Assembly: GCF_026262505.1 (NCBI RefSeq)
Contig: NC_067207.1
Span: 11,872,082-11,936,081 of the forward strand
From: Trichomonas vaginalis G3
Taxonomy: Eukaryota > Parabasalia > Trichomonadida > Trichomonadidae
Reading direction: 5' to 3'
Length of the DNA: 64,000 nt
The notes beneath the pieces were generated by a model that saw nothing but the letters and a program-made list of their open reading frames with translations, had not been told where the DNA came from and ran no database searches. Position numbers and translations under genes: made by a program. The number at the start of each line of letters is the position of its first letter. Position 1 is the first letter of the stretch. Shown in pieces: positions 1 to 7,737 of this stretch.

Positions 1-564
1 GGCTTTTTGTTTTATTTCTTCATCTTTCAGTACTTTATATTGAGTAGTATGGTTTTTCAAATTTATAACATCTTGTTCCATTTTTGCTACTTCTGCTGCT
101 TTTTCTGACACTTTTTTCGCATATTCCTCTGTACTTAGTTCTTTCAGTTGTTCTTCTTTCTTCTTTTTCTCTACGTTTAACTCATTGAGTTTCTTTGTGT
201 GTCTGTCATATTCTAGTTTTTTTTCGTTTTCGCTTATTTGTTTCTGTATGTCTATGTTTGACTTTTTGACATCTGTTATTTGATTTTTGAGTGAACTCAA
301 ATTCATTTGACTTTGAGGGTTATAAGCTGTTCCGTCTGCAGCTCCACCATAGCCTGTCATTTTCGCTAAAAGTGCCGCTCTTAAACCTCCACTCTGTGCA
401 CCAATAACTCGGTTTAAAAGCATAGGGTTGCTTGACATTTGTTGCAACATAGTGGGGTCATTCATCATTTGTTGTTGCAACTGTTGTTGTGGTGTCAGTT
501 TTACTATTGGATGTTTCAATGCTCCCTTCCTCTTACGTATATTCTTACGTAGCTTACGTGGCAT
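1..564 (-). CDS. Maverick basic coiled-coil protein (partial)
   Basis: The frame is open from a start codon at 564 to the window edge and is a close copy of the 205-residue protein at 23510-24127. The N-terminus is very basic (MPRKLRKNIRKRK), followed by a Gln/Met-rich stretch and then a Lys/Glu-rich coiled coil. In both Mavericks it is the outermost gene at the right end and reads inward. A basic head on a coiled coil would suit a DNA-binding core or scaffold protein of a virion, but that is inference; I recognise no named family. Confidence 0.75.
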   Translation of the reverse strand, partial: MPRKLRKNIRKRKGALKHPIVKLTPQQQLQQQMMNDPTMLQQMSSNPMLLNRVIGAQSGGLRAALLAKMTGYGGAADGTAYNPQSQMNLSSLKNQITDVKKSNIDIQKQISENEKKLEYDRHTKKLNELNVEKKKKEEQLKELSTEEYAKKVSEKAAEVAKMEQDVINLKNHTTQYKVLKDEEIKQKA

Positions 565-615
565 TTTAAGTGAAGTTAAAAAGTGGTTTTTGACAGATGT
601 TTATATGACACCATT

Positions 616-750
616 AATATGATGTAAATAACAACGGTTTTGGTTTTGTCACCGGCTGGTCGGCTGGGGTTCGGTCCTCCTCTTGGGTCTTGGGCAAAAT
701 TTCTTAGGGCTAGAAGGGGCGCAGCCCCTGGAAGCCCCACATACCTGACC
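616..750. repeat. Terminal inverted repeat of Maverick A
   Basis: About 135 bp that closely matches 63664-63807 at the end of Maverick C. It contains a GC-rich stretch (GGCTGGTCGGCTGGGG) and a double hairpin at 707-738: outer stem GGGCT/AGCCC, inner stem GGGGC/GCCCC and a GCA triloop. The matching copies lie at opposite gene ends of two elements (beside the coiled-coil gene in A, beside the methyltransferase in C), which is what a terminal inverted repeat predicts. Confidence 0.75.
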
Positions 751-1130
751 TTTTTACCATTGTTGCAAAAGATAAAGTTAACTTTTTTTATTATTATGTT
801 AGTATGTTAAATTTTTATTCATCAATCTATAGTTATGGAAGATTATTACCACGTGGAAAGTTTTAATAAAACTCCAATTCCAAAAATAGAGTGAAGTGAA
901 TCTCGCAAAAATTAACATTTTAAAGGACCAATCCGGATAACAAAAAGTTCCAAATTGGGAGGGTTCAAATTATCTGACGGGTTCAAATTGGGTTTTGATG
1001 AGATTTGTAAATTCTATCGTACTCATTTGTGAGAATTGGAGGTTTTTTACTTTAAAATATTTTTGCTTTTGTGTCAAAAAATAAAGTAACCGATAACCAA
1101 AATGGCACAAAGGGATTTAAAAAAAAAAAA
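751..1130. other. Spacer between Mavericks A and B
   Basis: About 380 bp of AT-rich sequence without a supported gene. It ends in an A-rich run next to the left terminus of B. Two copies of GGGTTCAAATT lie about 17 bp apart near 960-990. I see no coding signal; it is probably host DNA. Confidence 0.6.
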
Positions 1131-1132
1131 AA

Positions 1133-1171
1133 GGTAGTGGGGCTTCCAGGCACTTCGTGCCCTCTAGCCCC
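1133..1171 (-). repeat. Left terminal double hairpin of Maverick B
   Basis: Outer stem GGGGCT (1139-1144) with AGCCCC (1166-1171), inner stem GGCAC (1149-1153) with GTGCC (1157-1161). The loop is TTC on the + strand, GAA on the - strand. It has the same architecture as the copies at 707, 24406, 24496 and 63764, and is oriented outward like them. Confidence 0.75.
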
Positions 1172-1223
1172 AGTCACTTTTCTGTCACTTTTCAGGAAAA
1201 AACATTTTTATTATATATATAAA

Positions 1224-2024
1224 ATGAATTTTACAAAACCACCGTTACCCTTCTTTGGAAATAAGAGTAGATGTAAAGATATTCTATTGAGAGAACTTAA
1301 GAAACTACCGAATGGTCTAACATTTGTAGACTTGTTCGGTGGAAGTTTCTATATATCCCATTTGTGCCATACAATATTCCCAGACTCAAAGATTATATGC
1401 AATGACTTCGACAACTATATGGACCGTCTCAAACATATACCAGACACAAACAATATATTGAAGAGTTAAAAGAAAAGATACCTATAGGTAAGATGGAACG
1501 TATACCATTAGATAAGAAAAATATTGTCAGAGAGGTTTTGAAAAAAGCAGAGTATATAGACTGGGATAGTATATCTGCTAGACTATTATATAGTGGTTCT
1601 ATAAGAGTTCATGACATTGAAACACTTATGTCAAACGTTTTATATCTTAACTATACAAAGGTTTTCAAAGAGAACATAGAAAAATATACTGAGGGTATAG
1701 AGTTTGTGAGATGTCATTGGACAGAGTTGTATGAAAAATATAAAGACAAGGAAAATGTTTTCTTTATAGTGGACCCGCCGTTCTATAACACATGGGATTT
1801 TCAATACCAAGTAGACTGGACTTTGAGAGACTCTTTAGAAACTTTAGACGTTTTTACATAACCATCCATGCTTTTACTTTACATCCGATAAAAGTGGTTT
1901 GGAAAGTGTCATGAGATGGTTAGAGGACATACATGACTATGAGTTTAGATATGACAAGATAGAATATGAGAGAGGTCCTATAAACCGGAAAAGTGTCATA
2001 ACAAGAAATTTTACTAGTAAGTAA
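1224..2024 (+). pseudogene. Maverick D12-class DNA adenine methyltransferase (broken)
   Basis: The region encodes an N6-adenine DNA methyltransferase of the Dam/D12 type. Visible motifs are PFFGNKSR near the N-terminus, the SAM-binding FVDLFGG, and a DPPF version of the catalytic DPPY box in VDPPFYNT. It is preceded by the element's usual start-proximal motif and ends one base before the next start codon. The copy is broken in about two places. The homologous region at the far end of Maverick C (62711-63544) confirms it as a resident gene. Within the element it could mark its own DNA or protect it from a nuclease, which is inference. Confidence 0.8.
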
Positions 2025-2156
2025 ATGTGGTTTGAAATAGGACTACTTGTTTTAGGTTTTTTCCATTGTGTCATTTACTTATTTGACGTGGCAGAAAAGT
2101 ACAGAGAATATGAAGATGAACCAATGCCTGCAAATGTTCAGCATATGTACTCGTAA
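2025..2156 (+). CDS. 43-residue single-span membrane protein
   Basis: A short open frame begins directly after the methyltransferase stop codon. It encodes a hydrophobic segment (GLLVLGFFHCVIYLF) and an acidic tail with EYEDEP. A homologous segment occurs in Maverick C at about 62576-62710, which supports it as a genuine small gene. Function unknown; the tight spacing suggests co-transcription with its neighbour. Confidence 0.5.
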   Translation: MWFEIGLLVLGFFHCVIYLFDVAEKYREYEDEPMPANVQHMYS

Positions 2157-2179
2157 GAGATATTTTTATCTAATATTAA

Positions 2180-2542
2180 ATGGACGCACAGAACTTAGCG
2201 AATGCACAGCAACCTGGACAACCAAACCCAGAGAATATTCCAAATGAAGTTAGAATACAAACTGCAATGGCAAACTATGGTCAAGTGCCAACAGATGTAC
2301 AAATGCAAACTGCCATGTCAAATGACGCTGCGTTAGGTTTGCCACCATGGTATGCAAATATGAGATGGAAAGAGTTTTATACAAACCCTGAAGTGGGATA
2401 TAAACAACTCTATGCAGATGACGCGAACACAGGAGTTGACCCAGAGTATGTTTTCTACCAGAGGAGAAATAGAATGTATGAGCTCCAGTTAAAAAATGCT
2501 ATGGAACTCAACAGGAAACGTAAGAGACTAGGCGGACATTAG
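2180..2542 (+). CDS. Maverick 120-residue conserved protein
   Basis: An open frame of 120 residues, Asn/Gln/Pro-rich at the N-terminus, then two related segments (VRIQTAMANYGQVPTDVQ and VQMQTAMSND), an aromatic stretch around PPWYANMRW, and a basic end (NRKRKRLGGH). ATTTTTA and AAATG precede the start as elsewhere in the element. A decayed copy is present at 62163-62550. I recognise no family; the position among small proteins and fibre genes suggests a virion component. Confidence 0.65.
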   Translation: MDAQNLANAQQPGQPNPENIPNEVRIQTAMANYGQVPTDVQMQTAMSNDAALGLPPWYANMRWKEFYTNPEVGYKQLYADDANTGVDPEYVFYQRRNRMYELQLKNAMELNRKRKRLGGH

Positions 2543-2560
2543 ATTTTTACATATAGTAAA

Positions 2561-2803
2561 ATGGGTTTCTTCAGTAGTATTGGAAACTTCTTTCGAAATG
2601 TTGGAAGAGGTATATGGAATGGAATAAAATCTGTCGGAAGAGGTATATGGAACGGAGTCAAAAATATTGGTAAAAGAGTAGGTCAGTTCGTTGGTATTAT
2701 ACCTAAAGACCCTGAACCAGAAGAACAAGCTCCTGTTATACAACAGCCTGAACCTGCACCACAGTCAAGTTGGCAACCAAATCCAACACCTCAACCGTAT
2801 TAA
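2561..2803 (+). CDS. Small amphipathic, glycine-rich protein (pVI-like?)
   Basis: 80 residues. The first 45 contain a duplicated unit (VGRGIWNGIK, then VGRGIWNGVK) that would form a basic amphipathic helix with aromatic and aliphatic residues on one face. The tail is Pro/Gln/Glu-rich. The layout resembles membrane-active minor capsid proteins such as adenovirus pVI, which use an N-terminal amphipathic helix; this is inference from composition, not homology. A decayed copy lies at 61896-62143 and a related protein type at 6526-6928. Confidence 0.6.
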   Translation: MGFFSSIGNFFRNVGRGIWNGIKSVGRGIWNGVKNIGKRVGQFVGIIPKDPEPEEQAPVIQQPEPAPQSSWQPNPTPQPY

Positions 2804-2805
2804 AA

Positions 2806-3655
2806 TTATATTTTTACCGTTCGATAGTAGTTGTATATGAAACTAAGTTCTAAGTAAAACGCATGGTATAATGGAACTATTCTCTTTCTTCCATCTGTTG
2901 TAAACCATACTTGAAAGTCTGAAATACTTCCACTTGGTGGTTCATATAGCTTTGTAGGTTTTTCGTAAAAGTCATTTGCCAAGCATAAAAAAAGAGTTTT
3001 GTGCACCAGAAAATGAAGCATGAACTATAATAGCATCTGAGTCGAAAACATTTTCATATGTTCCATTAGGGTTTTCGACTTCATAAAAGTTCGGGTGTAC
3101 TGGATATTCTGCAGGCTGATTTAACATCCTCAAAAATCTATACCATGCCAAGTTGTTATATTTTGTAGAAATATAAACGTTTTCTCCAAGGTCTTCTATT
3201 CTATTGATTTTAACAGTTGCATTTTTCCTGTCATATATAATATCGAGATGGTACTCTCCTTCGTCAATGTTGTACTGTTTTGCATATTCGAGATAGATAT
3301 CGTTTATTTTTTCTTGAAAAGCTTGAAGAGTTGTTTCTAAGTTTACAAGCAAATTCACTTGTAAAAGTTTTCCCTGTTCAAATTTCTCATACATACGTTT
3401 TTCTTTGTTATAGTATCGAACTTCAAAACCGACCGTAAATGGGAAACCATGTATGGCTTCTGAAATGAACTTCATTCTACGAAAGCCAATAGCTTTTGTG
3501 ACAGATGGGTCTCTTAACCATCTTAACGGGTAGTCAAAACGATAGCCTTCATGCTTTACGGTCTCTGTCTCAAACTTTTGACCGACATTAGTAAAAAGTT
3601 CATCTAATGGTTTAGTTGTAGCAACTCTTGAATTTTCTTTTTCTATTGAAAGCAT
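2806..3655 (-). pseudogene. Maverick structural-type protein, paralogue 1 (broken)
   Basis: The product resembles the 286-residue protein at 9948-10808 along its length. Shared anchors are TKPLD, YRFDYP(L/I)RWL, KAIGFRR, YEPPS, FSDFQVWFTT and FYLELSFIYNY. About one break is present. It is divergent from the fibre gene at 3674 and shares an 18-bp start region with it. A third copy lies in Maverick C at 61018-61890. The family is unidentified; a paired, paralogous arrangement beside fibre genes would fit vertex or minor capsid proteins, which is inference. Confidence 0.65.
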
Positions 3656-3673
3656 ATTTTATCTAGAATAAAA
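3656..3673. promoter_or_regulatory. Bidirectional start-proximal motif
   Basis: Only 18 bp separate two divergent start codons. The sequence carries an ATTTTTA-type motif on the minus strand and its AT-rich counterpart on the plus strand, so both genes must use promoter elements inside this gap or inside each other's coding region. The pair 18812/18831 has the same arrangement. Confidence 0.5.
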
Positions 3674-5113
3674 ATGTCAAATGAAACAGCGTCTATGAGA
3701 GAAATACAACACAACCGACAACTCATTATACAAGCTCTAAATAAGAACACAACAAACTTTTCAAACTATTCTAAGATATCTGAGTCATTGAAAGAAGGAA
3801 ACTTAAAACTGACATTAAACCCAATGACAGATGAGTTTCTATTTCAAGACAATAAGAACCATACTGTCTGTATAAATCCAACAAAAGGAACTTTAAACGA
3901 GAAACCTATAAATGAACTTCTTTTGAAAGCAGATGTTGACAACAAAGCTGACAAAACATATGTAGACGATGCAATAGCAAAAGAAGAAGAAAGAGCTAAC
4001 AAAGCTTATGCAACAAAAGAACATACTCATCCTGAACTAGCAGACAAAACATATGTTGACAATAAAATGTCAAGTGAAGTGACAAGAGCTGACAAAGAAT
4101 ATTCTAAAAAGACTCATACACATTCTATATCTGAAATAACAGACTTAAACGTTAGCCTTGAAAAGAAAGCAGATAAGGGATGGGTGGCTAGTAAGTTAGA
4201 GAAGAAGGCAGATAAGGAATATGTGGATGAAAAAGATAACGAAATGAAAGAAAGGGTTGACTGGTACCATGAATGGACATCGGAGACTTTTAAAGTTAAA
4301 GCCGATACAGGATGGGTTTCAGGATGTTTAGACCTTAAAGCGGATAAAACATATGTTAACGATGAGTTAGAGAAGAAAGCAGATAAGACTCATACACATA
4401 CCATTGCAAATATAACAAACTTACAAGAAACCTTAAACAGGAAAAGTGACGTTGGACATACACATACATCTTCTGAAATAACAGACTTAAACGTTAGCCT
4501 TGAAAAGAAAGCAGATAAAACATATGTCAATGAAATATACCAAAGTTTAGTTGGAACAACAAAAAATATTGAAACTATTGTTGGTGACTTTTCTATCTAT
4601 GAAGAAAACAAATATTTTAGATGGGAGTTTGTACATTCCTTAAAAAATGGTATACGGTATAAACTCATTCCGAAAAATAACAATGAAATGTATGTAAGCT
4701 ATAAAAAGAACGATGGTACACAAGTTAAAGTTCCATTAGACAACAACTGCTACTTAAACTTATATGGAGACGAACAAAAGAAATATTTAAGAGTTTATGA
4801 AATGGCAGATATGACATTGCCTGACCCAGCTCCGGCACCATATTATTATGACTATGGTGCTGAAGGCGGAGCACTACACGCAGATGAACAAAAGCAAACA
4901 TTATATTTAGAATATTATAGATATAAAAGATATAATGCAATAGAAAAAACGAGAATAGTATACTATTATATAGATGACAAAAATAAATATTATAGTCAAG
5001 ATTTTACCTACCCTGAAAACATAAGATTATATTATAAAAAATATTCTGACACAAACCAGAAGAAACCTGAAATAGTTGCACTATATTTAAGTTCAAAAGA
5101 GACAATCCTATAA
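3674..5113 (+). CDS. Phage-type tail-fibre-like protein
   Basis: 479 residues with a repeated shaft typical of bacteriophage fibres: several KADKTYV(D/N) units alternate with THTHTIANIT, HTHSISEITDL and HTHTSSEITDL. In phage fibres such HxH motifs bind metal along trimeric shafts (T4 gp37 is the known case). The first 90 residues look like an attachment head; the last 170 residues are Tyr/Lys-rich and non-repetitive. It is followed after 8 bp by the tip-like frame at 5122. The decayed counterpart is at about 60006-60999. A receptor-binding or spike role is inference from these repeats. Confidence 0.75.
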   Translation: MSNETASMREIQHNRQLIIQALNKNTTNFSNYSKISESLKEGNLKLTLNPMTDEFLFQDNKNHTVCINPTKGTLNEKPINELLLKADVDNKADKTYVDDAIAKEEERANKAYATKEHTHPELADKTYVDNKMSSEVTRADKEYSKKTHTHSISEITDLNVSLEKKADKGWVASKLEKKADKEYVDEKDNEMKERVDWYHEWTSETFKVKADTGWVSGCLDLKADKTYVNDELEKKADKTHTHTIANITNLQETLNRKSDVGHTHTSSEITDLNVSLEKKADKTYVNEIYQSLVGTTKNIETIVGDFSIYEENKYFRWEFVHSLKNGIRYKLIPKNNNEMYVSYKKNDGTQVKVPLDNNCYLNLYGDEQKKYLRVYEMADMTLPDPAPAPYYYDYGAEGGALHADEQKQTLYLEYYRYKRYNAIEKTRIVYYYIDDKNKYYSQDFTYPENIRLYYKKYSDTNQKKPEIVALYLSSKETIL

Positions 5114-5121
5114 TATCTCAT

Positions 5122-5553
5122 ATGTTTGATTTCATGAACCCAGTAGGTTCTATTTATACATCTATGGAAGCAAGAGGTCCTCAAGTAATGTTTGGTGTTG
5201 GTGCATGGGAACAAATAGTCGACAGGTTTTTGTATTGTGCAAACTCTTCAAAGGAAACAGGTGGTTCGAAGAAAATTAAAGAAGCAAACCTTCCACCGCA
5301 CACTCATACAGGAACTACAAACTTTTCTGGTGACCATAGCCACTCATTAAGAGACCACCCATTATACAACTCAGAATATGAAGCTGGTTATGATGTTTTA
5401 TCTCCAGATTATAACCATTCGGCAAAAAAGACTTTTCGACCAACTGAACCAGGAGGAAATCATTCACATACTTTCACAACAAATCCAACAGGCTTGGGTG
5501 AAGACTACATGCCACCTTACATGACAGTTTACGCATGGTATAGAATTGCTTAG
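5122..5553 (+). CDS. Tail-collar/fibre-tip-like protein
   Basis: 143 residues matching the layout of phage tail-collar and short-fibre tips: PVGSIYTS at the start, a GG-containing middle, LPPHTHTG, several HxH motifs (HTHT, HSHS, HSHT), and a C-terminal YMPPYMTVYAWYRIA block, which corresponds to the LPPY..VY.WxR ending of such phage proteins. It lacks its own ATTTTTA motif, so it is probably expressed with the frame ending at 5113. Whether these are two genes or one is left open. Its stop overlaps that of the convergent integrase. Confidence 0.75.
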   Translation: MFDFMNPVGSIYTSMEARGPQVMFGVGAWEQIVDRFLYCANSSKETGGSKKIKEANLPPHTHTGTTNFSGDHSHSLRDHPLYNSEYEAGYDVLSPDYNHSAKKTFRPTEPGGNHSHTFTTNPTGLGEDYMPPYMTVYAWYRIA

Positions 5554-6509
5554 TCGTCATGTTCCACTTCTTTAGCATATTCGTCAGGAGTTGTCTTATA
5601 TTGGTTAGGAACTGTCTTTGAAAGTATACCACCTTGAACTTTGACAAGTTTGAAACGAGGTCTGACAATAGTAGTTTTATCTTCTGCTTGCAGTCTGTAC
5701 ATTTTGCCATGTTTGCCTAAAACTTCATAATATTCTCTTGTATACTTTCTTCTATTTTTACGAACACGAATGTGAGTACCTGTCGGGTTCCCATTGTTGT
5801 CATAGTCAATAGTATTTTCATATGGGTCGCGTTTAGGTATTTCTATTTTTACTTTGTCACCTTTCTTAAGTTTGAAGCCCGGCATTCTTTCTTGTTTGTC
5901 TCTTTTGACTAAATTATTAAATATATAGTCTTTCTCTAAGTCAGGGTTGTTTTTCATTTCTTCGGGGGAGTGGTTTCCCAAACCTTTTTGTTTACGGCTA
6001 TTGTAAATATTTAAAACTTGTCTCATCTTTGCCATGGAGAAGTGTCTATACTTGTCGTCATATGACATTTCATTTGCTTCACCACCTTGTGGTTGGTTTA
6101 AGTCTCTTAACATTTTTATACATCCGTCAATGACACCAAGAGCAGAATGGTTTTGGTCGACAATGAAATATTGGTTTACATTTTTTGAACGCAGATAGTT
6201 TTTAATATCGTCTGATTTGAAAGAACTTTCACAGTCAGATGTCAGTTTTGTTGGATGGTATTTGTCAACGAATATTGTCAAAGCTGCTAAGATATCTAAA
6301 ATATTTTTGGACTGTAATGGTATGGCTTCACAGTATCTTGTGTTTTGACCGACAAATATTAGCCAGTATGGTGGTCCATCTGTTCTAACTCTCGGAATGT
6401 TTTCCAAGATATCCATAAACCAAGCATTTGGTGTTGAACTAAAGATTTTTACCATGAGTGCTTTCTTTGTCGCTTTAGAAACATAGGGGTCCTTGTTTGG
6501 ATTCGTCAT
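5550..6509 (-). CDS. Maverick rve-type integrase
   Basis: 319 residues from the start at 6509. The retroviral-type integrase core shows WFMDIL (D33), LTSDCESSF (D92) and HSALGVIDG (D128). The last spacing is 35 residues, but the usual Glu is Asp, and the same Asp is in the Maverick C copy. Further features are an SPEEM motif after the core and a basic C-terminal region that starts with a KKGDKVKI beta segment, probably DNA- or chromatin-binding. In Polintons this enzyme inserts the element. The frame is also open upstream of 6509, but that part overlaps a divergent gene, so the later start is preferred. Confidence 0.85.
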   Translation of the reverse strand: MTNPNKDPYVSKATKKALMVKIFSSTPNAWFMDILENIPRVRTDGPPYWLIFVGQNTRYCEAIPLQSKNILDILAALTIFVDKYHPTKLTSDCESSFKSDDIKNYLRSKNVNQYFIVDQNHSALGVIDGCIKMLRDLNQPQGGEANEMSYDDKYRHFSMAKMRQVLNIYNSRKQKGLGNHSPEEMKNNPDLEKDYIFNNLVKRDKQERMPGFKLKKGDKVKIEIPKRDPYENTIDYDNNGNPTGTHIRVRKNRRKYTREYYEVLGKHGKMYRLQAEDKTTIVRPRFKLVKVQGGILSKTVPNQYKTTPDEYAKEVEHDD

Positions 6510-6525
6510 TTTTAACCCATAAGAA

Positions 6526-6928
6526 ATGGGTTTATTTGGCGCGTTAGCAGGAGTTGCATCCAGATTTTTACCCGCAGTGGGAACAATAGCCAGAGGTGTA
6601 TTTTGGAGTTGGAAGGAAGATTTTGAGTACATTAGGTATACTTAAAGAGAAAGCACAACCTATTATACAAACTGTACAGAAAGGTTGGGATGTAGCACGA
6701 GATGCAACAAATCTTATTCCAAATCCTGAAACAAGAGGAAAAGTTCAAGGATGGATGGACAATGTAGGAAGACAAGCAGGAAACTATTATAACAAAGCAA
6801 ATGACTACTATAACCAAGCAGGACACTATATGGACCAAGGTGAAAGATTCTTTAACAGAGGATATAACCATGCACAACAGTGGGTAAACAATAACCAACC
6901 TCAACCGCCTCAAACGTGGGGAATGTAA
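6526..6928 (+). pseudogene. Small amphipathic virion-type protein (broken)
   Basis: A gene divergent from the integrase and starting 17 bp away. The N-terminal region is hydrophobic and Gly/Ala-rich, the middle is helical (VGRKILSTLGILKEK), and the C-terminus is Tyr/Asn/Gln-rich with repeated NYYN-KANDYYNQAG-type segments. The copy has about one break. A decayed homologue lies at 58158-58552. It resembles the 2561 protein in style and may also be a minor capsid protein; no family is recognised. Confidence 0.55.
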
Positions 6929-6947
6929 AGTTTTTTACTGAGATGAA

Positions 6948-7100
6948 ATGAACAATACAGCATTGAGACAAATGGGTTCAAGATGGATTTGTCGGCTTCC
7001 AGCAGTTACACAACGTGTTTGTCAAGTTCTTCCTATACCTCAGGAAGTTTTAGACCGACTTAAAAAACAACAACAACCAGTTGAAAACAAACCAAACTAA
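6948..7100 (+). CDS. 50-residue conserved small protein
   Basis: A short frame directly preceded by TTTTTTACTGAGATGAA, the identical leader that precedes the next gene at 7120. The product has a Cys/Arg-rich centre (WICRLPAVTQRVCQVLP) and a Lys/Gln tail. The homologous stretch in Maverick C at 57984-58135 keeps the same leader. Function unknown. Confidence 0.5.
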   Translation: MNNTALRQMGSRWICRLPAVTQRVCQVLPIPQEVLDRLKKQQQPVENKPN

Positions 7101-7119
7101 AATTTTTTACTGAGATGAA

Positions 7120-7705
7120 ATGACCGAAGAAGTTGAAACGGTAGATTTGACACCACAAACAAAAAGTTCAGACCCATTGTCAAAAACCTGTCAAAGAACT
7201 TACAGATGAAGAGAAAAATTCAATAATAGAAAGTGCCAGGTCTGGAAATACAAACCCTAACTACAAAGTCACTTTTCATAAAAATGGAACGGCTAGTATC
7301 TCAAAAAAGAAACAGACTCTCACAAATAAAATATTGAAGTCTGAAGGAGCTTTCGAGACAACAGATGGAAAAGTTTACTTCACTGACCATCAGTTCATTA
7401 TAGAACATCTCATTGACTTAGAGTCGAAATATTCTAAACTTTACAACAAACACAAAAAGTTGAAAGGAAAACAAAAACAAATGGCATATGATATTTATGA
7501 AGATGTTGACGACACAACTGTTCCTGCAGGTGAAGTAAAGTCAAAGGAACCGGAAAGTGACGAAAAACAGATAGAAGAAGAGAAACCAAAAACTGAAGAT
7601 AAACCAAAACCAAAGTTTAGTTTGGAAACTAAACCAAGTCAACCTTCATTAGCTGGTATGGGTTGGCGTCAAAGACTTATGGCAGCAGGCGGTTATGTAA
7701 AGTAA
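7120..7705 (+). pseudogene. Maverick charged protein of unknown function (broken)
   Basis: The region begins with the same 17-base leader as its upstream neighbour. The readable C-terminal 123 residues hold an EHLIDLESKYSKLYNKHKKL coiled coil and a long Glu/Lys/Pro-rich linker ending in SLAGMGWRQRLMAAGGYVK. About one break is present. A decayed homologue is at 57380-57963. The C-terminal SLAGMGWRQRLMAAGG patch is conserved in both copies and may be a binding or processing motif (inference). Confidence 0.55.
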
Positions 7706-7737
7706 AGAGAAAAAAATATTTTTTTATTTTTATAAAA

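Larger units (their letters stand above)
1..750. mobile_element. Maverick/Polinton A, right end (cut by window edge)
   Basis: This is the terminal part of a Maverick whose body lies left of the window. It holds the 5' part of a gene that has a close copy at 23510-24127, then a terminal segment of about 135 bp that recurs at 63664-63807, ending in the bases TACCTGACC. The shared gene differs from its second copy at only a small share of positions, so the insertion looks recent. What is visible shows no break, but most of the element is out of view. Confidence 0.8.
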
